A stretch of 64,000 nt of DNA from Chengkuizengella axinellae (GTDB taxonomy: Bacteria > Bacillota > Bacilli > Paenibacillales > KCTC-33759). The notes beneath the pieces were generated by a model, which was given only the letters and a program-made list of their open reading frames with translations, did not search any database and had not been told where the DNA came from. The position numbers were made by a program, and so were the translations under genes. This document shows positions 25,932 to 34,911 of the stretch, piece after piece. The stretch spans positions 89,635 to 153,634 of the forward strand of contig NZ_JAVAMP010000012.1 in NCBI RefSeq assembly GCF_030730905.1, written 5' to 3'. The first letter of the stretch is position 1, and every line of letters begins with the position of its first letter.

Positions 25932-28163
25932 ATGAAAATAAAAAAAATAATTACTAGCTTCATATTTTTACTCTTTTTGGTCTTAGCAACGGGCTGCTTA
26001 CAAAAAACTGATTCACAAAACAATGTATTTTCTCCCAATTGGATTTTGAATAGCAATAGTGAATATGACACACCATCTTCAGCAGCTATCGAAGATGGGG
26101 TTGTTTATGTTTCAGATGGTGGTGAATATTTATATGCCATTAATCAAGAATCAGGAGACGTAATATGGGAATATCCATCTGTATTAACATCTCCATTTAA
26201 TCCAGTTGTAATGGAGGATATGGTTTTATTTTCATATTCGGGTGGTCCATTAAAAGCACTAGAAAAAAACACTGGCGAATTAGTTTGGGAGTTAAAAACG
26301 AAACATGGTATGAGTAATGAACCCACTATCATCAATGGAAATATATATATTGGGGATACTTCGGAAATGATTTATAAAATCAACCCTAAAAACGGGGACA
26401 TTATGAAGAACATACCTGGTTACATCCAAGGAAAATCTCTCCAATATATAAACGAAGTTTTATATGGTTATGACAATTACGATAATGAAGTTTATGCTAT
26501 ACATCTTGAAAGTGGCGAAAAGATATGGGAACACCAATTTTCTGAAAACGAAGTGCCAAATCAACCAATCCTATCTAAGGGGATCCTTTATGTATCTACA
26601 TACGATATTATCAATGAAAAAGGGAAAATTTACGCCTTAGATATAGGAGATGGGAAAATCATTTGGGAGAGAAATGGAGACGGTCAAATTTATTCATCTC
26701 CTATTATCAGTGATGAGAGTATTACGTATGCATCAGGCAATAAAGTGACATCTATGACAAAAGAGGGAGAAGTAATTTGGAAATCAACACTAGCAAGCAA
26801 AGCGTATCGTTTTAAAGGAAGTGTAGAAGATGGAATCGTTTATGTTGGAACTAATGGTGGTCAACTTATCGAATATAAACTAAGTGATGGAAGTAAGATC
26901 CATACATACGAACTAGACATGACCTACGTTGAACACGTCTCATTAAGTAAAAATAACGTTCTATTCTCAGGGGAAGGGAAAATTATGTCTTATCCTAATT
27001 CTTCTTTAATTCAAGATGATAGAGTTTATTTAAAAAACCATACCTATGAATTATCCACCAATAATAAACAAGATTTAAAACTAGTAAATGAAGATTCTAC
27101 TCAACTAGAGGTTCAGTTTGAAACCATCAACATGGATGAAATTAGAGACATATCAAAATATAAGTTTCTAATTGAAGATGGTTCAGAACAATATCAAGTT
27201 TTTATCTATGCAACAGAAGAAATGCCAAGTATTCAGAAAGACACATGGGCCTGTGCTTTGGAGAATGACCAACTTTATACAGGCAATTATAAGTTAGGAT
27301 GGGCAAAGGTGAATGATAAAGAAGGAAGAGCCCTTGATTTAGGAGAAAGAACCTTAAACATGAGTAGGGATGATATTTTTGTCGTAAAAGGAACACCGAA
27401 TTTGTTAGTTATATCTCAATGTGAAGCATCGGTCAGTAATTCAGTTCAGTTTTATTTCTTTAATAATAATGAACTTAAAAAAATAGAAAATAGTCAGTTT
27501 GGAGATTATTTTAGTCTTTTTGGATATAACATTAAGAATGTATCACCATTTAAATTCCAGACTGTTTCATATAACAATGCAAATGCAGAATGGACATTTC
27601 TTACATGGGAACTAGATAAGCAAACAGAGCGTCTTATAAAGACTAATGTGATTGATTTTGGATTTGAGAAATGGGATCTTGGCAGGGTATACTTTTATAA
27701 GTGGACTGAACAGCCTTCATTTACTATCCCTCAGAACTATACTCATCCACAAGAATTAAGTACTGGATACACAATTACAAATGACTTTAAGACATTTGCC
27801 TCCAATGGGCTATTACCGGGCTTTGAATTTGGAATTGGCTCTTCAAAGCAAGATATTATTTATAATTGGGGAAACCCTCAAATTACATCAACATATAGGG
27901 ATAGACCCTTTATCTCCTACTCATCGATTGCTAAAAGTGCTTTTCACTACATCCCAGAAACAGGAAATGTATGGGCTGTATCAATAAACAATGTGACGAC
28001 GAATATGTCTGAAATAAAACAAATACTAGGAGAACCTGAAAAAGATTATTTTGATCACTATGATAACGCACAAATAGCAAAGTACAATTTGGGTGAGTAT
28101 GAAGTGTCATTTATATATGATAAAGAATCAGGTAATGTTTTATTTATGTTTTATAATCAGTAA
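25932..28163 (+). CDS. Lipoprotein with PQQ-like beta-propeller and C-terminal DUF4309-like domain
   Basis: 743 residues, ATG with AAGGAG upstream. The lipobox LATGC (Cys22) predicts a membrane-anchored extracellular lipoprotein. Residues about 40-340 carry repeated propeller blades (GVVYVSDGGEYLYAINQESG, GKIYALDIGDGKIIWER, IVYVGTNGGQLIEYKL). The C-terminal 120 residues have FGIGSSKQDIIYNWGNPQ and MSEIKQILGEPEKDYFD, a tandem SmpA/DUF4309-like pattern. It probably scaffolds or senses at the outer face. A terminator follows at 28221-28258. Confidence 0.85.
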   Translation: MKIKKIITSFIFLLFLVLATGCLQKTDSQNNVFSPNWILNSNSEYDTPSSAAIEDGVVYVSDGGEYLYAINQESGDVIWEYPSVLTSPFNPVVMEDMVLFSYSGGPLKALEKNTGELVWELKTKHGMSNEPTIINGNIYIGDTSEMIYKINPKNGDIMKNIPGYIQGKSLQYINEVLYGYDNYDNEVYAIHLESGEKIWEHQFSENEVPNQPILSKGILYVSTYDIINEKGKIYALDIGDGKIIWERNGDGQIYSSPIISDESITYASGNKVTSMTKEGEVIWKSTLASKAYRFKGSVEDGIVYVGTNGGQLIEYKLSDGSKIHTYELDMTYVEHVSLSKNNVLFSGEGKIMSYPNSSLIQDDRVYLKNHTYELSTNNKQDLKLVNEDSTQLEVQFETINMDEIRDISKYKFLIEDGSEQYQVFIYATEEMPSIQKDTWACALENDQLYTGNYKLGWAKVNDKEGRALDLGERTLNMSRDDIFVVKGTPNLLVISQCEASVSNSVQFYFFNNNELKKIENSQFGDYFSLFGYNIKNVSPFKFQTVSYNNANAEWTFLTWELDKQTERLIKTNVIDFGFEKWDLGRVYFYKWTEQPSFTIPQNYTHPQELSTGYTITNDFKTFASNGLLPGFEFGIGSSKQDIIYNWGNPQITSTYRDRPFISYSSIAKSAFHYIPETGNVWAVSINNVTTNMSEIKQILGEPEKDYFDHYDNAQIAKYNLGEYEVSFIYDKESGNVLFMFYNQ

Positions 28164-28220
28164 CGAACGTTTATTTTTGTGTTAGTATATGAGAAGAACA
28201 TTATCTATAGTAAATAAAAT

Positions 28221-28258
28221 GAATCCATTTTGAAAGAAAGTTTGATCAAAATGGATTC
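28221..28258 (+). terminator. Hairpin after the propeller lipoprotein gene
   Basis: GAATCCATTTTG and CAAAATGGATTC form a 12-bp perfect stem about 60 bp past the stop codon. The T-run after it is poor, so it may be only partly effective. Confidence 0.6.
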
Positions 28259-28402
28259 TAAATTTAAGATGGGATATTTATTTTTATAAAAAAGTTTCAT
28301 CATTCTATTGTCTATTTTATTCTAAATTTTATCCATTTTAGTGAATAAGAGGTACTATTGGAACATTGACTTAAATTAAAATCAAAATAATCATTATTAT
28401 TG

Positions 28403-28687
28403 TTATTGCTTGGTTCTGCCCCAATTAATGAATTTATCCCAAATGTACATATCAAAAACTGAATCAGTGTTCAACTTATAATATAGAGCAAGTTTTTCCC
28501 AGTCTTTAAAAATAAAATCATCAGGATATTTATTAGTTTGAGTTAACTCAATAATTAGACCTTCAAATGACATTTCATATTCATCATGATTATAATAATG
28601 CCATACTCCTTTTAAGTCATTATCAGATAACACCTTTCTTGATGACTCTATATATTTTTCTAGTATTTTTTCATGATTTAATATCAT
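28403..28687 (-). CDS. Small acidic protein, possible immunity protein
   Basis: About 94 residues from ATG 28687 (MILNHEKILEKYIES); GAGGGATAAG lies directly upstream. The composition (acidic, aromatic-rich: GVWHYYNHDEYEMSFEGLIIELTQ) resembles small single-domain immunity proteins of polymorphic toxin systems. It is the first of six short minus-strand genes (28.4-31.6 kb), one of which is a barstar homologue. No toxin gene is adjacent. Family not firmly recognised. Confidence 0.6.
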   Translation of the reverse strand: MILNHEKILEKYIESSRKVLSDNDLKGVWHYYNHDEYEMSFEGLIIELTQTNKYPDDFIFKDWEKLALYYKLNTDSVFDMYIWDKFINWGRTKQ

Positions 28688-28931
28688 CTTATCCCTCATT
28701 TTCTTTTTTGCTGGATTCCAGTAACATAGTAGCTTTTTTGAGATACAAGACGTTCTTCTTAAAGATTCGCATCATAGTGTGGAAGATCATTTTTTTTAAG
28801 TTTAAATTCAACTAATCATCCATAAAAACTAAAAACCCCGAATAGAAAACCAAATGACTTATGATAATTATTTTTGTAATTGTTTCAAAATGACACTTAA
28901 AATATCATTCAGCATCATGTCACTTGTAATT

Positions 28932-29279
28932 TCATTTCTCCACCCACCAAACATTTAATAAATCTGACCCACTAGGGAATTCAAAATGTAACAAAACAGC
29001 ATCCTTTAATTTTTTTCTAAACTTATAAGTTATATTATAAACTTCATTTTCTTTAATTGAATTCCACATATTTTCATCATCAATTTGAAGTGTAAAAGGA
29101 TTTTCTACATAAGGAGTTGTTACATGAATTTGATAAGAATTATTGTTGGATTCTTTTTCCAAAACTTTCAATAAGGTTGCTGTAGTCTTATAATCTTCAG
29201 TTAAATTAAAATATAAACTTAAAAAAACGAAAGTACTAATGAATCCAAAAAATGTAACTTCATAAATCTTTTTTATCAT
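28932..29279 (-). CDS. Small membrane-anchored protein, unknown
   Basis: About 115 residues from ATG 29279 (MIKKIYEVTFF) with GAGGTG seven bases upstream; the frame is open 12 codons further. One N-terminal membrane helix (about 7-25), then an extracytoplasmic beta-rich domain (TATLLKVLEKES, QIHVTTPYVENPFTL). Part of the short-gene cluster. Function unknown. Confidence 0.6.
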   Translation of the reverse strand: MIKKIYEVTFFGFISTFVFLSLYFNLTEDYKTTATLLKVLEKESNNNSYQIHVTTPYVENPFTLQIDDENMWNSIKENEVYNITYKFRKKLKDAVLLHFEFPSGSDLLNVWWVEK

Positions 29280-29449
29280 AACAACACCTCTTTTGATATT
29301 GATATTATACGACAATATACAATGGTGTTAAAAGATAAATATAAAAAAAATATCATTTAACGGAAATGAGGGAGAGATTTTCAAAGTTAAGTGATGAACA
29401 AGGAGCAGCTAATAAATTGACATCAGTTTTTTCTAATCTTCTGCTAATT

Positions 29450-29516
29450 CACAAAATGGTCCTCATTATAAATAAAGGCGTATCTCTTAGAGAAAAGCGC
29501 CATATAATTGAATAAC
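29450..29516. repeat. Dispersed palindromic repeat, copy 1
   Basis: Degenerate copy of the roughly 63-bp element best seen at 30074-30136: AAATGGTCC, AAAGGCG, CTCTTAGAGAAAAGCGCCAT and TTGAAT occur in the same order. The surrounding 29280-29563 spacer shows no gene. Confidence 0.6.
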
Positions 29517-29563
29517 TAACTTGATTTGTAATTATCAATTCACATTATAAATCTTTCATTATA

Positions 29564-29965
29564 CTAATCTACTAAATATAATATAAAAGGTTTTACTCGC
29601 CCTTCTACAACTACCTTCGTCACTTCTTCTTGCCAAAAAGGGAATATGTGATTAGTAAATCCATCAATAACATTTTTTTTGGATATTAAATCTTGACTTA
29701 AAAACCCTTTGTAGTTATAAATAATTAACACGTATCCATCTTTTTCAAGCCAATCCAAATCTGTCATCCAATCATTATAACCATCTAGGCCTTTAGATGG
29801 TATAGGGAAGCTAAACACCTTCGTCATAGTAGTTAAATAATCTTGTAAAGATTTGATATCACAGTTACTGTTTATCTCAGCAATAAACAGACTCCTGTCC
29901 TGTTCTATCTCCGCTTTGATATTAATCATTTCATTTAATGAAACATAATTTATTTTGTATTCCAT
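29564..29965 (-). CDS. Barstar-family protein (barnase inhibitor-like)
   Basis: 133 residues. The central region FPIPSKGLDGYNDWMTDLDWL matches the barstar core (FPxxxGxNxDAxxDxLxDL), and the preceding helix SLQDYLTTMTKVF and following YVLIIYNY strand fit. Barstar binds and blocks barnase-like RNases. No RNase gene is next to it, so it may protect against a neighbouring strain's toxin. It lies in the middle of the short-gene cluster. Confidence 0.78.
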   Translation of the reverse strand: MEYKINYVSLNEMINIKAEIEQDRSLFIAEINSNCDIKSLQDYLTTMTKVFSFPIPSKGLDGYNDWMTDLDWLEKDGYVLIIYNYKGFLSQDLISKKNVIDGFTNHIFPFWQEEVTKVVVEGRVKPFILYLVD

Positions 29966-30073
29966 AGTTACTCCCTTCTATTCCAGAGTTACATACACAA
30001 GTAATCCCATAAAGCTTATCTTAGTTTAAGTACAATCCATATCCTAATTTTAACATAATACCTTTAACTTCCT

Positions 30074-30136
30074 GTTCAACAATCTGGTCCAAATCAAAAA
30101 GACGCCTTATTAAAGATAGGCGCCATTTTGTTGAAT
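30074..30136. repeat. Dispersed palindromic repeat, copy 2 (most complete)
   Basis: Begins TTCAACAATCTGGTCC and ends GGCGCCATTTTGTTGAAT, so its ends TTCAACAA / TTGTTGAA are inverted repeats; an inner GACGCC...GGCGCC palindrome surrounds TTATTAAAGATA. It sits between two genes and looks like a small non-autonomous or REP-type element. Confidence 0.7.
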
Positions 30137-30144
30137 AAAAAACA

Positions 30145-30822
30145 CTAAAGATCACTATAAAGATCTGAGATAGTAATTAGCAATCCGAGTTTATTAATCC
30201 TTTTGTGATTATATGGTATTTCAACTAACTTTTTATAATCCTCATTCCATAATACATAAATAAAATATGGTTTGTTTTCTAAAAACTGATTTGGATTCAA
30301 ATTCTCGAAACGATAACATTCATTTGGATAATCTTCACTACAATCGAATAAACCAAGAATATCGTTTTCAATAGCTATTCCACCAATCTTAAATTGAAAG
30401 TTACTATATAGATCAGTAAGAAAGTTTTTGAAAACAGGGAGATCATCATTCTTTATAGCTTTTTGTCCCCATTCTGGTGCATCAAATTCGCATCCAAAAA
30501 ACCAAATATTTATCAATAGAGCATTTGAGGATACTTGTTCTATCTGTAATGTTGCTTTACGCCTACCAGCAACATGAACATATAACTTTACTTCCATAGA
30601 ATGTATTTGAACTGTATGTGGATCTTCTTCGTCATATGGATAACCCTTAACAAATGATTCGATCTTAGAGTCAAGTTTTTCACCTACAACCTCAATCTGA
30701 TTAGGGGATTTAGACAATTTATTCAGTATTGTTTTTATTACATTTTTCTTTTCGCCCTTAAGTTCCAATAAGAAACTTACTTCAAGAAAAGGACCACCTC
30801 GCAACCACTGTGAATCATCCAT
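30145..30822 (-). CDS. Unknown soluble protein, possible immunity protein
   Basis: About 225 residues from ATG 30822 (MDDSQWLRGGPF) with GGAGGT seven bases upstream; the frame is open eight codons earlier without a site. Mixed alpha/beta, with GPFLEVSFLLELKG at the N-terminus and FIYVLWNEDYKKLVEIPYNH near the end. No transmembrane segment or catalytic motif. Bounded upstream and downstream by pieces of the dispersed palindromic repeat. Role inferred only from the cluster context. Confidence 0.6.
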   Translation of the reverse strand: MDDSQWLRGGPFLEVSFLLELKGEKKNVIKTILNKLSKSPNQIEVVGEKLDSKIESFVKGYPYDEEDPHTVQIHSMEVKLYVHVAGRRKATLQIEQVSSNALLINIWFFGCEFDAPEWGQKAIKNDDLPVFKNFLTDLYSNFQFKIGGIAIENDILGLFDCSEDYPNECYRFENLNPNQFLENKPYFIYVLWNEDYKKLVEIPYNHKRINKLGLLITISDLYSDL

Positions 30823-30857
30823 AAGTAACCTCCAATCCAAATACAATTATTTAATTT

Positions 30858-30876
30858 ATGCGCCATTTTGTTGAAG
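30858..30876. repeat. Dispersed palindromic repeat, half copy
   Basis: TGCGCCATTTTGTTGAAG, the right end of the repeat only, in the spacer between two short genes. Confidence 0.5.
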
Positions 30877-30890
30877 TTTCTCTCTTCCAG

Positions 30891-31169
30891 TTATAAAACT
30901 ATTCCTTTAGCAATTTTTTTTGTACCTTCAAAAAGTTCAAATTCAAGACCTTTTATTAGTAAGTGATTTGGTGCTTCTTCTCTGTTGAGAAATCCAATTT
31001 CAACATCCATTTCTTTATTTTTTGTGGGTGTACAAATAAAGACACAACTCCAATTACCATGCAATTCTTCAAATCTTATTATTGGCGCATATCTTGTCCC
31101 TTCTGGAGGTGGAACCCTTCCCCCTGAATCTTTATTAATAAAACTTACCCTTGCTTTAACTTTTTCCAT
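30891..31169 (-). CDS. Small beta-rich protein, unknown
   Basis: About 92 residues from ATG 31169 (MEKVKARVSFI) with GAGGGAGTG just upstream. The pattern RVSFINKDSGGRVPPPEGTRYAP and later LKGLEF-like strands resembles a translation-factor-type beta-barrel domain found in small orphan proteins. It shares the cluster's strand and spacing. Function unknown. Confidence 0.6.
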   Translation of the reverse strand: MEKVKARVSFINKDSGGRVPPPEGTRYAPIIRFEELHGNWSCVFICTPTKNKEMDVEIGFLNREEAPNHLLIKGLEFELFEGTKKIAKGIVL

Positions 31170-31258
31170 CACTCCCTCGATTCCTTCCATTATATTTTTT
31201 ATTAAATCTCTCTACATTTCTTACTATATTGAAACTCAAAATGCTATTTCTTTAACTA

Positions 31259-31594
31259 TTATATACCACCCAAATCAATCAACCAAGAATACTCTTTTGC
31301 TATTGATTTTGCAATATTCAATATTGTTTTTTCTAATTCGTCGTTAATATTCTCTGGTATATCTATCTCAATCAAATTTATTTCTTCAATTCCATCAAGT
31401 GAGTTAAATGCATAGTTTCCTTTTGAGTTAGCTAAAATTCCCGTCACTCTAATTAACTCTCCACTATGTATTTTGGAAAACCTCAAGCTACTTTCTTTAT
31501 TGAAGTTTAAAAAAAATTTTAAGTACTCTTCTAATACTTCAGTTCTAATCGTCTTTGAATATCCTGGAGAATAAATGCTTAAATAATCATACAT
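31259..31594 (-). CDS. Small soluble protein, unknown
   Basis: About 111 residues from ATG 31594 (MYDYLSIYSPGYSK) with GGAGGAC upstream; the frame is open 17 codons earlier. It is acidic, with a FSKIHSGELIRVTGILANSK beta segment and a C-terminal helix. It is the most upstream member of the short-gene cluster. Function unknown. Confidence 0.6.
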   Translation of the reverse strand: MYDYLSIYSPGYSKTIRTEVLEEYLKFFLNFNKESSLRFSKIHSGELIRVTGILANSKGNYAFNSLDGIEEINLIEIDIPENINDELEKTILNIAKSIAKEYSWLIDLGGI

Positions 31595-31698
31595 AATAAT
31601 GTCCTCCGCAAATATTATATTAATTACTTCTCTCAATTTTATCAAAGATATTTAAGCCATGGTATTTGATTTTACTTTACATTTTAACAGGAGTTATC

Positions 31699-31737
31699 TT
31701 CCACAATCTGGCCCAATTGCCTAATAAAATGTCAACC
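31699..31737. repeat. Dispersed palindromic repeat, partial copy
   Basis: TTCCACAATCTGGCCCAATT followed by GCCTAATAAAATGTC: the left half of the repeat with a degenerate right half. Confidence 0.5.
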
Positions 31738-31813
31738 TTTCTTTTAAAACCACACCTTTTCCTAAGTTAGCATAGCTATATGGTTTTATCTTTAAAAAGC
31801 ATTAAATTCAGCA

Positions 31814-31856
31814 CAAAAAAAAAGAGTACAGGTAGTATGAATTACCTTGTACTCTT
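31814..31856 (-). terminator. Terminator of the 31909-32061 small gene
   Basis: AGAGTACAAGGTAATTC and ACTACCTGTACTCT pair, followed by nine T on the minus strand. Confidence 0.85.
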
Positions 31857-31908
31857 GTATTTCTATTATTTAAATTCTTGTATTTGTTCTGCGACATAGG
31901 TTCATTAT

Positions 31909-32061
31909 TTAGGTGGTTTTTTCCTCTATAGGCTTGAACCCTAATTTCTTCATTTCACGTTTAATCCATTCATCTTGTTCTTCCTTACTCATTCTCTTAA
32001 GTTTATAATGCCAGATCTTAAACGTCCATATTATTCGCATCCACATTTTTCGTATCCACAT
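31909..32061 (-). CDS. Small basic protein, possible
   Basis: 50 residues (MWIRKMWMRIIWTFK, then KEEQDEWIKREMKKLG) with a GGCGGGTGTGG purine stretch upstream, a TATAAT box at 32093-32098 (minus strand) and its own strong terminator at 31814-31856. In another frame the same start region encodes CGKCGYEKCGCE followed by a stop, possibly the tail of an older gene. The promoter, frame and terminator together make this a credible short transcription unit; the function is unknown. Confidence 0.45.
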   Translation of the reverse strand: MWIRKMWMRIIWTFKIWHYKLKRMSKEEQDEWIKREMKKLGFKPIEEKTT

Positions 32062-32136
32062 TTTCCACACCCGCCTACTATATTATCTTTCCATTATAAC
32101 ATAATTTTAGGTAAAACAATATGTTTTGGGTGTTTT

Positions 32137-33075
32137 CTAGTTGAGATTTATTACTTCTAATATTTGCCCCTCAAACTTTGTTATAATATTGTGATAAGCG
32201 TGATCTTCCTCTTTATTCACTACCATTACAAAAAGATAATTTTGATCACTTTTGCTTTCAGTTAGTTTCCGAGCTATATAATTTCTACCGCTCTTATCCC
32301 CTTTCCCTTCATATGAAAAGGCGTAGTAAAACTTATCACTTATTATTGTTTTAAAAATACCTATTTGAGTTAAATTAATTATCTCTTTTTTCTTCTCAGG
32401 ATCTAGAAACACAGTACTCTCAAATCCAAGTATTTCTGCAGCTAATTCTATAAATGCAAACTTCACTGCGTCTTCTTGAGTTAATTTATCTGATTTTATA
32501 GATATACTATAAATATGCTTCGAAATAAAAGAAATGAGATATACCCGATCTATATTTTTTTTATCTACAGCATTTTTAAACTCACTATACAGATTATAAT
32601 TAAAAGTATAATAAGATTGGACAATTCCATTGATGTTTATGTTCTCATCTACTTTTCCGTTTACATACTCAACCTTAATGTAACTATTTCTTGGTGCATG
32701 TTTAATTGTATATTTGTACAATTGAATCGAAGAAACGGAAGCTTCTTTTTCTAAAAATTTCGATAATTTATAATCGATTAGATCTTGGATTCTATATGCA
32801 TTCAATTGTTGATTAGATTCTACAAGTAATTGCATATCATTATTTTTAGATTCTTGTAATGTTCTAACTTTGTTTCCATAGTAATTTATAAGTGCAACGA
32901 TAACCACTACAAGCAAAGCAGGTATTATAAGAGGTACATTCTTGCTGTCTACAATAGGTGAAACATATGTACCATAGATAGACTGTGCTTCCTCTGAATT
33001 TTCAATCCATAACTCATAGATTAAAATTAGTAGTAGCGCCACGAATACTTTACCAAAAGAATTAATAATTTTCAT
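32137..33075 (-). CDS. Membrane protein with N-terminal helices and cytoplasmic domain, unknown
   Basis: About 312 residues from ATG 33075 (MKIINSFGKVF), preferred because the GGGGGATGG purine stretch precedes it; eight further codons are open. Two membrane helices (about 6-22 and 46-62), a short coiled-coil linker, then about 230 soluble residues with GAF/PAS-like alternation (LYKYTIKHAPRNSYI, KTIISDKFYYAFSYEGKG). I infer a membrane-tethered sensor; no output domain is visible. It lies downstream of radC on the same strand. Confidence 0.7.
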   Translation of the reverse strand: MKIINSFGKVFVALLLILIYELWIENSEEAQSIYGTYVSPIVDSKNVPLIIPALLVVVIVALINYYGNKVRTLQESKNNDMQLLVESNQQLNAYRIQDLIDYKLSKFLEKEASVSSIQLYKYTIKHAPRNSYIKVEYVNGKVDENININGIVQSYYTFNYNLYSEFKNAVDKKNIDRVYLISFISKHIYSISIKSDKLTQEDAVKFAFIELAAEILGFESTVFLDPEKKKEIINLTQIGIFKTIISDKFYYAFSYEGKGDKSGRNYIARKLTESKSDQNYLFVMVVNKEEDHAYHNIITKFEGQILEVINLN

Positions 33076-33166
33076 CTCTATCCATCCCCCTATAGTCAAT
33101 GCCTTTATACTTTAGAATCCAAAGAGAATAAAACAAACTCTCTGCTATTAAAAGTTAAAAGCTTTT

Positions 33167-33865
33167 TTAGATTAAATTTCTCTCTTTTAATGAACAAAAG
33201 ACACCATCACCGATAATGATATGGTCTAGGATTTCTATCCCAATCACTTTTCCAGCGTCTTTTAATCTATTTGTAAGTTGAACATCTTCTGGTGAAGGTG
33301 TAGGGTCGCCTGAAGGATGATTGTGAAAACAAACAATTGACGCCGCTGACCTTTTAATAGCTTCAATAAAGACTTCTCTAGGATGAACAATAGCACTATT
33401 GAGACAACCAATAGAAACTCTTTTTTTAGCTATCACCATATTTTTCGAGTCCAGTAATAACAGTCCAAAAAACTCCTTCTTAAGATATCTTAATTCTTCC
33501 ATTAAAACTCTCGAAGCATCTTCTGGATTATTAATTTTTACTTTTTCTTTTTCAGTCTTCATATTTTGAAGTTTTTTGATAATCCCAAAAACTGCAAATA
33601 GTTGTATAGCCATAGCATCGTTTATACCTGGGATCTTTACGAGTTCTTCAAATTGCATATGATACAACTCTCTAAGTCCAATTAAAGATAAACTAGAGCA
33701 TAACTGAGGAGTTGTTTTTGGTCCAAGAATACCAGCGAACAAATCTAATACATCCGCATTCTCATTACCAAAATATAATAGGTCATCTGTTAACCTATTC
33801 ATATCAATCTGAGTATCTTTGGTATGATATTTTTGAAATAATATCAATTGTTCTGCTCTTTCCAT
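33167..33865 (-). CDS. radC: RadC/JAB-domain protein
   Basis: 232 residues, ATG with AAGGGGAAG upstream. The N-terminus has a helix-hairpin-helix-like segment (ELVKIPGINDAMAIQLFAVFG); the C-terminus has the RadC JAB metalloprotease-like motif FHNHPSGDPTPSPEDVQL with the conserved His-x-His and Asp. RadC homologues are frequent on mobile elements and their in vivo role is unsettled. A hairpin, an intrinsic terminator and structured leader RNA copy C precede it. Confidence 0.92.
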   Translation of the reverse strand: MERAEQLILFQKYHTKDTQIDMNRLTDDLLYFGNENADVLDLFAGILGPKTTPQLCSSLSLIGLRELYHMQFEELVKIPGINDAMAIQLFAVFGIIKKLQNMKTEKEKVKINNPEDASRVLMEELRYLKKEFFGLLLLDSKNMVIAKKRVSIGCLNSAIVHPREVFIEAIKRSAASIVCFHNHPSGDPTPSPEDVQLTNRLKDAGKVIGIEILDHIIIGDGVFCSLKERNLI

Positions 33866-33891
33866 ACTTCCCCTTTCCCATAGTCCTCCGC

Positions 33892-33922
33892 CAGGTATGG
33901 CAGAAGAACTATGCCATACCTG
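33892..33922 (-). promoter_or_regulatory. Hairpin just upstream of radC
   Basis: CAGGTATGGCA ... TGCCATACCTG is an 11-bp perfect stem with a short loop, ending about 26 bp before the radC start. It may sequester or pace the approach to the ribosome binding site. Confidence 0.5.
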
Positions 33923-33956
33923 TTTTACGCCAAGGTTGGAAGGCGAATTTTAAATA

Positions 33957-33995
33957 CAAAAAAAGCCACAAACTATAGTTTAAGTGGCTTTTCAA
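33957..33995 (-). terminator. Second terminator (T2) of leader copy C
   Basis: AAAAGCCACTTAAACT / AGTTTGTGGCTTTT with T7 on the minus strand, between structured RNA copy C and radC. Confidence 0.85.
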
Positions 33996-34070
33996 CGAAA
34001 AAGCTTTTTTATAGACAAGGGTTTGGCATGAGAAACCGAAGTATTAACATGCCTTTTTCGTCTATAAAAA

Positions 34071-34225
34071 TAAAAGCACCTGTATCAGGTACACTTTTTC
34101 TTTTCAGAAATCTCTGTAATATCAGAATCTGAATAAAAATATGTTTTTAGTTCCTCTAATTTTATCAGCGAAGCACTTCCTACAAATGCTATGAGAAACG
34201 TCGCTTAACCTACACTGTTTCCAAT
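34071..34225 (-). ncRNA. Structured leader RNA, copy C
   Basis: Minus strand: AAGCGA (P1), TTTCTC (pseudoknot), hairpin AGCA/TGCT, TCGCT (P1), GATAAAAT, GAGGAA (pseudoknot), hairpin CAGATTCTG/CAGAGATTTCTG, then T1 (AAAGTGTACCTG ... CAGGTGCTTTT) at 34071-34097. The inner hairpin differs completely in sequence from copies A and B while keeping its pairing. The CGGGT block upstream of P1 is not evident here. Confidence 0.78.
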
Positions 34226-34570
34226 GAGATTTGACCATATATCAAAAATGATAGTTAGGTTATCTATTTGCGGTAAATAGATTTCAACTCTTAAAACTAA
34301 GAGGTATTTGTTAGATCCTATATGTAGGAGGAAAAGGATGGTAACAAATAATACCTCTATTATATTCTGTTTCATATAATATATCAATTAGTAATTGAGA
34401 CTATGATATTTAAAGTCTCTTTCTTCCAAATCTTATTTTATTCTCTGGTAATACTTTTTAAAACATTGAAAAATTGTTGATATTTTATACTAAAAACCTA
34501 AATTTAGAGGATAATATTACACTTTATAGAATGTTAACTAGCAAAGTAATCTAAGAAAGGAAGTTATTAA
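34226..34570. other. Intergenic, upstream flank of leader copy C
   Basis: About 345 bp. A short minus-strand frame (34205-34387) has no ribosome binding site and overlaps the leader, so I do not call it. The segment near 34320-34350 resembles the flanks of copies A and B, and the promoter of the 34571 gene should also be here. Confidence 0.45.
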
Positions 34571-34852
34571 ATGATTTGGATTGTTCCATTATTGTGGTTT
34601 ATATTAACAGCTAGTCTTTCAATTTCCTCATTAGTCTTTTCTTTTCGTTTACATGAATGGAATGTGTTGCTTTTTTTATTATGGATAGGATCACCAGTTA
34701 TCAATATTATAGGAAATCTACTCTTGTTTAAGCTATATCGAACTTTAAATACAACTAAATTATTTCGTAATTACTATATTGCTTTATTTATTCTTTACGT
34801 TGTTGTATTCCTTTTTTCTATAATGTTATTTGCTGGTCTAGCTTCGATTTAA
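34571..34852 (+). CDS. Small polytopic membrane protein, unknown
   Basis: 93 residues, ATG with AAAGGAAG upstream. Three hydrophobic segments (about 2-24, 30-50, 65-90) leave very short loops. No family recognised. It is the only plus-strand gene between 28.2 and 37.4 kb and has no obvious partner. Confidence 0.6.
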   Translation: MIWIVPLLWFILTASLSISSLVFSFRLHEWNVLLFLLWIGSPVINIIGNLLLFKLYRTLNTTKLFRNYYIALFILYVVVFLFSIMLFAGLASI

Positions 34853-34911
34853 GAGCTAAAATTTTGAAGGTTAGTTTATTAAATGGGTGGAAATATTAAT
34901 GCATTTCAATG

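Noticed and set aside
29353..29514. Plus-strand frame of about 49 codons (MRERFSKLSDEQGA...)
   Set aside because: Its second half is the dispersed palindromic repeat, and it lacks a clear start signal.
29564..29965. A complete barnase-barstar toxin pair
   Set aside because: Only the inhibitor is found; no neighbour has barnase-like residues.
33167..33865. radC as the disrupted attachment site of the Tn554-type element
   Set aside because: The radC frame is complete and 13 kb from tnpC, with no element end visible next to it; the coincidence is noted but unsupported.
34205..34387. 60-codon hydrophobic minus-strand frame
   Set aside because: No ribosome binding site, and it runs into the 5' part of leader RNA copy C; similarity of this region to the flanks of copies A and B suggests regulatory DNA.
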